In this document: one piece after another, positions 55,881 through 64,000 of the stretch
Layout: each line of letters starts with the position of its first letter
Numbering within the stretch: position 1 is the first letter of the stretch
NCBI RefSeq assembly: GCF_030272615.1
Contig: NC_081414.1
Span: forward strand, 307,687,164 to 307,751,163
From: Cryptomeria japonica
Lineage: Eukaryota; Streptophyta; Pinopsida; Cupressales; Cupressaceae
Direction: 5' to 3'
Length of the DNA stretch: 64,000 bases
Made by a program: the position numbers and the translations under genes
Notes under the pieces: generated by a model
Database searches by the model: none
The model's input: the letters and a program-made list of their open reading frames with translations, nothing else
Told to the model about the DNA's origin: nothing

Positions 55881-56874
55881 GTCTTGCTTGAGTTTGAGAT
55901 TTGTATTGTGAAAGATTACTTTTCTGAGTTTAAAGATGAATTTGCAAGGCTTCGAACCATGACTAATGCCATGTTGCTCCTGCACATCTTGAGAAATCAT
56001 GTTAGGAGTTGTATATATTTAGGTCTTGTGAGTATTGTCCATTCGAAATTTTTGTTCTTATTAGAGTAGGTGTCCTTTCTATTTGCTTTGTTTGTTTTCC
56101 CGTTGGTTTTTGGGGTTTTTGGCTTGTTTTGTCTTGTTTTTCTTTCTTGTTTGTTTCCCCGTTGGTTTTTCAGTTTTGGTTTTCAGCCTTTGTTGCTGGT
56201 TTCCCTTGAGCTTGTCCGCTCAAGTGATTTTGCTTAGGTTTAGGGGGTTTGGAGTGGCCTAAATTGTTTGGAGTTCTTGTTTGTGGATGAGGTGATGATG
56301 TTGTTTTCCATGCCTAGTCAATTGCTCTAAGTCATTCAGGATCTCATAGGAGAAGTTATGGTTGGTGAAAACTTTACATCTTGCTTCAGCGCCACTAGAA
56401 TCTCCAAACCCATAGTAGGCTTCATTGCTTACGAGCCAAAGGAATTGACGGAAATGAAAGGGAATATCAAAAGACAGAAAAGAAAAGATGAAAAAATGAA
56501 AAAATTATCAAAATATTGGCTTTGGGAATATGCAAATAACTCCACCGGGGCTATGGACGCTCGGCTGGCAGTGGAGCAATATTCGTGGAATTCCAGAGAC
56601 AACCTCGTCGGAGCTATGGACGTTTGACTGGCAGCGAGGCAATGTCCTGGATGCTTTTGAAGTATAGATACCTATAGCTTGCCATGACTAATTCTAGAAG
56701 TCTGGATGGTCTAGTGAGATTGGATTAATGGATATGCACACACATAATCAGATGAACGTGCTTTAATTTGGGTTCTCGCCCTGAAGTGTTTTTCGACACT
56801 TTACCTATGGATTGGATTTTATCTTTGAGAACTTGAAATGTTCAGGAACATTTATTCGGGTGGGGGCTAGTTAT
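55881..56874 (+). other. 3' region of copy 3 and possible polypurine tract
   Basis: No gene recognised. A short imperfect duplication gctatggacg(c/t)tcggctggcagtg / gctatggacgtttgactggc lies at 56549-56632. The stretch attcgggtgggggctagttat (56854-56874) precedes the LTR-like start and its G-rich part (56857-56866) could be a polypurine tract. Confidence 0.5.
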
Positions 56875-57548
56875 TGTGACGTTTTCACACATCGCCCCAT
56901 TGCAAATGGGGACCCCCTACTTTTTAGGCCCTCCTGGTCTTTTGGCTTGCGTTTTGGGGTCTTTTCGTAGCAGTCTCGTCAATCTCTCTACTTTGCAAGT
57001 GTTTGGGGGTCATATTGGTCAAGTCTGCCTTCGTTTGAGCAAATTCGGCTAAGTCTAGGGCATGTTTTGTCGTTTTTTAGGGTTTTTGCCTTCTGTCCTA
57101 GAAAATCTATTTTTGGCAAGATCTTCACAGGAAAACACTAAAAGTTGAATATCTCTGAAGACGCTGAAGACTAAACGTTCCTGAAGACCATTTCTAAATC
57201 CGAGAGAGTCAGAAGGCAGACAATTTGGGTCAAAAAATGGTTAGGTTTGGAACTCCTATTCCAAAAGAGGAAAGCATGCAAAATCATCCAAGTCCAGAAA
57301 TTCACATCAATCCACCAATGTCATCCTGATCCGAAAATGACCTGAAATTTGACTAAGTCTGGAAATTTGGAAGATCTTCCAAAATCCAGAATTTGCATTA
57401 GGATTCCTATGGACCTGAAACCACTCTCAAACATCCTAACAATATATATGAAATATAACTTAAAGTATAAGTGCTTATACTTAAATGTTATATTTCATAT
57501 CTATATCCTGACGAAGAGCCTGGAAATTGTGAAAAAAAATCCATGTAT

Positions 57549-57968
57549 CCATGGACAAAGCCAAAATGCGCCCAAGGCTGGACTGGGGAGCCAAAACCAA
57601 GATGCCATTCACAAGTGGAAAAATCCGTCAGTCCATGGACAAAGCCAAAATGCGCCCAAGGTTGGACTGGGGCACCAAAACCAAGAAGGCATTCACAGGT
57701 GGAAAAACCCGTCAGTCCATGGACAAAGTGAAAATGCGCCCAAAGCTGGGCTAGGGCGCCAAAACTAAGAAGGCATTCACAAGTGGGAAAATCCGCCAGT
57801 CCATGGACAGAGTGAAAATGCGCCCAAGGCTGGATTGGGGCGCCAAAACCAAGATGCCATTCACAGGTGGAAAAATCCATCAGTCCATGGACAAAGTGAA
57901 AATGCGCCCAAGGCTGGACCGGGGCGCCAAAACCAAGATGCCATTCACAAGTGGAAAAATCCCTAAAA
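57549..57968 (+). repeat. 84-bp tandem array, five units
   Basis: Unit starts ccatggacaaag at 57549, 57633, 57717, 57801 and 57885, exactly 84 bp apart. Each contains aaaatgcgcccaag, tggggcgccaaaacc, gccattcaca and gtggaaaaatcc. Because 84 is a multiple of three, frames stay open through the array on both strands. Confidence 0.96.
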
Positions 57969-58010
57969 ATAGGGATGTTGAAAAGGAGACATGGACAATT
58001 CACAAAGTAA

Positions 58011-58355
58011 TGGAAATTCCTTCCTTCGAGACATAATTCCAAGAAAGGTGAAAAATTGACTAAGTGTTGGAAATTCCTTCCTTCATGACAGAGTTCCTAA
58101 AAAAGGTGAAAATTTGGTTAAGTGTTGGAAATTCCTTCCTTCATGACAGAGTTCCTGAAAAAGGTGAAAATTTGGCTAAGTGTTGGAAATTCCTTCCTTC
58201 ACGACGGAATTCTTGGAAATGTGAAAATTTGGCTAAGTGTTGGAAATTCCTTCCTTCGGGACAGAATTCCAGGAAAGATGAAAATTTGGCTAAGTATTGG
58301 AAATTCCTTCCTTCAGAACAAAATTCCAAGCAAGGAAGAAATACACCCAAGGATG
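58011..58355 (+). repeat. 58-bp tandem array, about six units
   Basis: tggaaattccttccttc occurs at 58011, 58068, 58126, 58184, 58241 and 58298 (spacing 57-58 bp), with gaattcc..gaaaggtgaaaa and tttggctaagtgt between. Confidence 0.95.
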
Positions 58356-59913
58356 AATTGAACATAAAATTTCTAAGGCAAGGAAGGAATCAGGGATGAA
58401 CTGAACAAGAAATTTCCCCTCTAGGGAAAAATTTGAAAAATCCATTCTCGGGCATCAAATCACATCCAAATTTCAAAAGTTTTATAGATTTGGATTCGTA
58501 GGAGAATTTTCTCTCTCCTGGACCGCGGAACCCTAATTTGAAAATTTTCCTAAAAAATAGGAAATGTGTAGAATTGATGAAAAACCTTCTTCAAGCAAGG
58601 AAAGTTGAGGAGACTTCAAGAAAATTCTTCCTGAATCGAATTTTCCCTCTCCAACAATTCCAGATGTGCAGGAGCGGCTATACGACGGCAGAGTCCATTT
58701 CCATGGCGAGGATCTATTGAACGCTTGGCAGTATGGTGGCGCATTCATTGCCGGAATATTTGACCAAATGGCAACCTGGTCATTGCATGTTGAATTTATG
58801 GTAGATTCCTTTTGCATGCAGCCGCCACATGTGGAAATGATGGAGCATTTATGACATACTGGGGTGATTTTTGCATGGATGAATATTCAACGCATGTTGG
58901 GCGAATTTGAAGGAGGTGGTGCATTTAATGTGCAATGGATGCTATTTTGGGTACTTTTGAATTAATTGTATATGGGCATGATGGGTTATTAATTGGAGAT
59001 TCCCACCTTGTTGCATCTTGAGTGGAGAATCTTTTAGGGAGAACCCTAATTAGGGTTTGCATGTAATCATGGCCTAAGGCCTATATAAAGGGATGACCCC
59101 CCTCATTTGTAAGGGAGAGGGAGCTTTGTATGAAATTGTTGTGATAAGTTTTGAGATAATAACAGTGAAACATTGTTCTCTAATGGTGTCCACTTAAGTT
59201 ATTTTTTTAAAGCTTGCATGGTTTCACCTTCCTCACTTAGAGTAGAAGTAGTATAGTGCTTTGATTTCAATGGAGAATGTAATGGTGTCTAATGAATTTC
59301 CATGGTTCATACTTTTTGCATCTTGCTGATTGTAAGTTGCAGTGTAAAGTTAGTCTAAGCCCCCTAAAGTCGTGCTAAGTTCGATTGTGGATAGTCGTTT
59401 GGATTGTGCCGTTTTGGGTATTCAAATGTACTTTCTCGATTTGAAAATCCTCTAGCATCACCAAAAGATTGCACCGGTTCTTGCGGAGTTGTAGTTAAAC
59501 TTGGCGAAGCAGAGCCTAGTTTATTTGGAATTTGTCCACCAGAGCACTATTCATTGTTATCACTGCCCTTAGGAGTAGATTTAGATCCTTCTAAACCCTT
59601 TCCCTTTTACTTTTAGTTCATTTTAGTCTGTTTGAAGCAACAGCATCGTAGAATTGCCATATCCAATGATGGAGTTCCAGCCACAGCAGAGAAGTGAAAG
59701 AATGATGCAAACGTAAGGCCCCTTGGATTACCAGCAATCACATCAGCCAACTGAGTCACGTCCGTAGCATAAAGGAACCTTGGAGTCGATTGTTTGAACT
59801 TTTTGCAATCTTAGCATGCAAGCATGCAATCGTACTTTGATCAAGAGAGGGTGAAGTGACCATTAGGCAACTTTATTCTGTGTTCGACGTAGTCATAAAA
59901 AAACACGTCAACA

Positions 59914-60699
59914 GAAAGACTAGAGGGTAAATGGAAACAAATTTAAAGGGATCTTCTATGTTTCCAATTAAAAAATTTGAACTTCATTATAAATTGCATT
60001 TTACTCTCTCATTTATTCACAAAAGAGTTCGAACTATGGAGAGCAAGATGAGAATGTTTTGAAGAGTTTTTGTGCAGGTTTAAGGGTTTCCAACAAGATT
60101 TTGAAGGATTAGACACAGTTTTGAAGGAGATTTTGACAGTTTTGAAGAAGATTTTCACAATTTTTCAAGTGCAACCTCTGATTTTCAATCACGAACAGCA
60201 TTTCTCTCTTCTTTCTCATTCTTTTGAAGGTGAATTTGGTTTCATAGGCAGGATATCAGGTTTCCTAACCTGATTTTTCGAGGTTTTTCAAAAGAAAGAA
60301 CTAATACATGTCCTATTCTTTCTGAATTTTCTGCCCTATAAATCAGTATCAATGCACACTTTAACAAATTTCTTGGACTTAGTTTATTCTCAATCCTGAT
60401 TTTGATCAAAATCAGACATGCAAGTACCCAAGTTTGGTCATATTCAAGGGTTTTTCTGAGATTTTCAAGAATATCTAAGTATTAAAAACCCCTTTCAAAA
60501 ACTAAGTGTTGGAAAAAGTGAAAAATCGAAATACACTTAACTGCTAAACTCCAAATCCCCACTTAGAATACAGATTCTAACTTAATTTTGTTTAATGCTT
60601 GCAGATTTGGATGACCTTGGGAATTGGACCATCTCGCAAAGTCCAAATGAAGTTCCAAATTGATAAGGATTCCCCTCCAGAATCAAAGATGAATTCCAA
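59914..60699 (+). other. Leader region before ORF-family copy 4
   Basis: No gene. A good acceptor-like site (ttttgtttaatgcttgcag, AG at 60603-60604) stands before the first family-like sequence, so a spliced leader from the upstream LTR is possible. Confidence 0.4.
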
Positions 60700-63600
60700 A
60701 TGGAAGCAAGTGGGAGACACAAACCTCAAGCACATAAACCTTTGAGAATTCAAGAAGAGGATGCACGGTACGGATACCCAGTTACCCACGGCAATTGCAT
60801 GGAGAATGATCCGAAATGGGATAGTGCAAGCCGTTGGTTTCCTTCGAGTAGTTCAACGTACCGAATTGATCGTAGAATGTTTCAAACATTATAACCCGGA
60901 TAACAGAGAGATAGTTGCTCCTGATGGCAGAGTGTTGGCGAATATCGGTGAAGTAGAAATCAGAGAGGCTTTCCGCATCCCTAAATACCACAACTTAGTC
61001 TAAATGACCAAGGATGAAGCAACCCAACTATACAAAGATAATACGGAGGAATATGAGGCTAATATCAACCATTCGTAGTTGGAGAAGCCTAGAAAAAGTG
61101 TTTCAAAGATGCCTAAGACCCTTCTCAAGCCTTATTTCAAAGAAGACTATGAAGAGCTCATAGTCTTGCTAAACAGAGTTATGGGCAGCCAACAAGGTGC
61201 TCCTTTCAAGCCATGGATGTACTATTTTATCCATGAGGTAACTGCTAGTGTTAAGATGATAAATTGGGCAAAGATCATAAGTGATAATTTAGATTATCAG
61301 TTTTGAGGAACTTGGAGAAGAATAGAACATTTTATATGAGTTCCTAATTGATCTATTCCTTGGCCAGAATATATAGATACAGAGGCCTCGTGAGTAGAGG
61401 AGTTGTTGGAAATAAAGAAAACCAATTCGCTGTATACGATTGTTATCCACAACTAGACCTAGAGGAGAAGTTTCACTTGAAAAGGGTCAATGATGCATTC
61501 CTTATGCATATCACAAGAACTCTTCAGGGAGGTCTTCATCAGCGATTATCTCAAGAGTCAAAAGATTTGATCAGGAGGTTCGGGCATTGGTATATCCAAT
61601 ACCCTAGGTTTACCTACTTAAGGATCCAAGGATTCTCCAGACCCCCGTACAAATTGCCCATGTTTCCTACAAACAGAATAGTACTACTTGAGGTAGTAAG
61701 ACAATTGGAAAACTTTATGACAGTGCAAAAAGGAAAGCAAAAGACAGGAGCGTCTTTTCCTCTCAGTATCAGAAAAGGGTTGGAGACCTGTCCATCAACC
61801 CAAGCAACTTGCCTCTTATCGTAAGTTTATAGAATTGATAGGGGAATAACCCTCTTAATTAATCAACCTGCTAGAATATGCAATAGACCATATAATTTAT
61901 AGGGGTAGGGGCCCTCCCTCCCTATATTCCCTCCCTCCCTTAAATAAGTGGAAATAGATATAGGGATGAGATATTTTGGAAGGTCAGATTAATTATCCCA
62001 ATAGGGACAAGATATGTATAGGGGATGGGGGATGGGGGCACCAGTAGGCCGGGAGGACGAGGGCTCTCAAGAAAATAGAAATGTTCGATCCTCCCTCTCG
62101 ACTTGGTGGACACATGAAATCTTGAGATTTGTTCGACACCTCGGGTGATTTGTTTTAGATTTTTGGGACACATGAAATCTTTTGATGGTATGGACATGGG
62201 GACACTATCAAAATTGGACATGCCACACATGGCGACAAGGAGATTCAATGGTACCCATTCTTTCAATATCAAGCAATGAGTCATTTTGATCCTTTTCATT
62301 GGATGGGAAAGGTGAATGAAGTAAAGTTTGGGCACAGGTCGGACCTCGAGGACTATTGGGCTAACGTTGCTGATAACTTTGATGTGAGGAGACTGTGGTC
62401 CAGAATTCCATTGAACCTGATCAGGGCATCCGAGGTATTCTGAGTGGCTAACCAAATTGAAGAAGAGAATGAATTCGAGCAACCACATTTTGCTAATTTG
62501 AAGAATGAACCTATTGCTCTAGTTGATCGGACAGATTCCGAAAGATCTGACCTGGGTGATCTTATGAGACCTGTGATCAAATACTCCAAATGGTGGGCAG
62601 CTCAAAGAACGAAGGAGCTCAAAGCAAGGAACGTTGCCTTCACTTATGATCTCACGAGGACTGATAAGTCCATGTCTTCGAATCATTGTGTGACATCCAG
62701 CGGTCCAAGGAATCCAGAAAGTGTTGGATCAAGGAAGAGGAAGGAGCCCACTGAGAACTCAATAAGGGCAAAGGGAAAGAAGATTACTGAAGAAGTAGAT
62801 GTGAGTACACGACAGAAGTCAAATGAAGGTCATTCAACTATAAGCGCTTCATTCACTGCTCCAGTTAGAGTTTTAATTGATGAGAAAGAGTTGGACAATG
62901 AAATGGGAGGCAATGAGATGAGGGTTCCTTCTCCCATAATTGAAGAAATCATGGAGGAACCAGTTAAGGAACCCATTATCACCAAGGTTGTAGAGGTTGA
63001 GAACCCTGAACCTGAGACAGAATTCCTAGATGGCATAGTCACTACGCCGAAAGGAGTTGAAGATAATTTTGATGAAGGTGGTATGGAACAATCAACCATC
63101 CCTAATTGGTTGAAGGAGAGGATGAAAGTCAAAGTTCCTGAGAAAGTTCACCAAGTAGATAACACAGCGGCACTCTTGGCTAAACTAGATGAATCAAGCA
63201 AAATGAGACCACCCAAGTCAGCCAAGAAGTTTTCTTTGATTCAAAGGAACAGTGCAGGATTCAAGACAGTTCAGGTAGCAGTACCAAAAATAGGTAAAAC
63301 TCAAGACAATATCACTCCTAAGGAATATGAGGTCACTACCTTGGGTAAGACCACTAAGATCCAAGAGGTCTAGGAATTTGATGATTCATGCAATATCATG
63401 AAGGAGAGGATAAACAAAGAAGTTGAAAAGCGAAAGAAGCTAGAGGCTGAGAATGAGCAATGGAAGAAATATGTCCAGCATCTAACAAATCCTATTGATA
63501 GGGAGGAGGTAGCAGTTACTCCACCCACGCCCCTTCCACGAGAATCAATGAAAGATTATGAAGACATGAAAGCCACTTTCAAAGAAGTCCAAGGATGGAC

Positions 63601-64000
63601 TTTTGATGCCTCGGAGCATGCTGATGTACTTGTCGAGAACCTAGTATCGACATTTGATTCCACCTCTTCCTTATTGAGCGGAATCCAGGACATGGCTGAA
63701 GCTTGGGAGGATATTGAAGAAATACAAAACAGAATAATCCCATGCTTGAAGACCATCAGAGGGCTTTCCCAACAGGATCTAGTCGATGGAAAGGTCACCC
63801 AACCCAGTGACATATATAATTTCAGCACTTGGTAGTTTGCTTTGGCAGCCAAGGTTGAATCTTTGAGGAAATCAGAGGCTGGATGTTTGGAGATAGAAAA
63901 GACTATCAGAAGTATTCAAGACAAAGTCTTCCTCGTGGCAGCCGAGATATTGCAGCAAGATGAAGTGCGAGAGAAACATTTGCATGCGAAGAATCTGAGG
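60700..64000 (+). pseudogene. Orphan ORF family, copy 4 (longest; runs off the window)
   Basis: N-terminal domain about 60785-61000 (AWRMIRNGIVQAVGFLRVVQ, ELIVECFKHYN, VAPDGRVLANI, EAFRIP). Then SVSKMPKTL, LLNRVMG, FKPWMYYFIHEV, a frame change near 61305, YDCYPQL, VNDAFLMHITRTLQ, YPRFTYLRIQGF, and YKLPMFPTNR. After an interruption at 61821-62239 come the DLEDYWANVADNFDVRRLWS block and a long open stretch 62444-63373. That stretch is acidic with IPNWLKERMK and AALLAKLDES. A TAG at 63371 is followed in the same frame by the coiled coil KLEAENEQWKKYVQHLTNP, WEDIEEIQNRIIPCLK and YNFSTW, a TAG at 63833, and IEKTIRSIQDKVFL. Stops also occur at 61001, 61076 and 62441. Function unknown. Confidence 0.75.
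61821..62239 (+). other. Interruption in copy 4 (intron-like or inserted)
   Basis: Begins gtaagtttatag and ends ggcgacaag. Relative to copy 3, the region between ...GLETCPS and the WYPFFQYQAM block is replaced by about 420 bp of unrelated sequence with CCCT/GGGGATG runs. The phases either side do not match for a simple GT-AG intron, so an insertion or decayed segment is as likely. Confidence 0.45.

Larger units (their letters stand above)
56875..59913 (+). mobile_element. LTR-like block, 3.0 kb, between ORF-family copies 3 and 4
   Basis: Starts TGTGACGTTTTCACACATC then CCCCATtgcaaATGGGGACC and ends cacgtcaaca. Two tandem arrays (57549-57968, 58011-58355) precede a TATA box (ctatataaag, 59091-59100) and an 800-bp R/U5-like tail shared with 33300-34258 and 44603-45443. 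No 5-bp target duplication: gttat before, gaaag after. It follows a G-rich tract like a 3' LTR, yet copy 4 follows it like the body after a 5' LTR. No tgg primer site follows. Confidence 0.7.

Noticed and set aside
57488-58042. A 184-codon minus-strand open frame and several plus frames
   Set aside because: Product of the 84-bp array, whose length is a multiple of three and keeps frames open on both strands.
56875-59913. Solo LTR with target duplication
   Set aside because: The five bases on each side (gttat and gaaag) differ, and both flanks carry ORF-family bodies.
62444-63373. 309-codon frame as an intact stand-alone gene
   Set aside because: It aligns with the middle of a longer family; upstream and downstream family blocks continue in broken frames, so it is a piece of copy 4.

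Overview
The window looks like nuclear DNA of a land plant with a very large, repeat-choked genome, most plausibly a gymnosperm such as a conifer. The reasons are GT-AG introns of up to 19.6 kb filled with nested retroelements, Ty1/copia, Ty3/gypsy, LINE and hAT remnants, and a split nuclear gene for a class A penicillin-binding protein (PBP). Flowering plants have largely lost the PBP step of plastid peptidoglycan synthesis, whereas mosses and conifers are reported to keep it. The species assignment is inference.

The one clearly host-type gene lies on the minus strand from 49491 down to 17624. I resolved 15 exons that join in frame into about 499 residues: the end of the glycosyltransferase (GT51) domain, an unusually long charged linker, and a transpeptidase domain with all three catalytic motifs (SxxK, SxN, KTGT). 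The 5' exons (signal, membrane anchor, GT51 active site) lie right of 49491 and probably beyond the window. The last 3' exon or exons were not found.

Left of the gene (1-16 kb) are a copia reverse-transcriptase relic (1-1025, minus), an array of inverted repeats (1047-1384), and copy 1 of an unrecognised multi-domain ORF family (1572-4910, resuming at 11643). A 6.7 kb copia element with a 5-bp target duplication split copy 1; that element's 3' LTR was in turn hit by a 410-bp solo LTR. The 19.6 kb intron (18611-38172) holds an internally deleted copia element with very similar LTRs (19081-23404), a 2.2 kb ACCGGT-rich solo LTR (24254-26418), a minus-strand LTR-like block with a long tandem array (to 29273), a hAT/DUF659 transposase relic, ORF-family copy 2, and a minus-strand gypsy gag with LTR and primer site. 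The 8.3 kb intron (40365-48704) holds a gypsy integrase scrap, an LTR-like block, a C-rich tract and a LINE RNase H relic.

Right of the PBP exons (50.6-64 kb) is a chain: LTR-like block, ORF-family copy 3, a complete-looking 3.0 kb LTR-like block, ORF-family copy 4 (running off the end). All four family copies are on the plus strand, share a common domain order, lack any gag or pol signature, and sit beside LTR-like blocks whose starts carry two conserved small stem-loops and whose bodies carry tandem arrays. This repeat-borne orphan ORF family is the best candidate for something undescribed.
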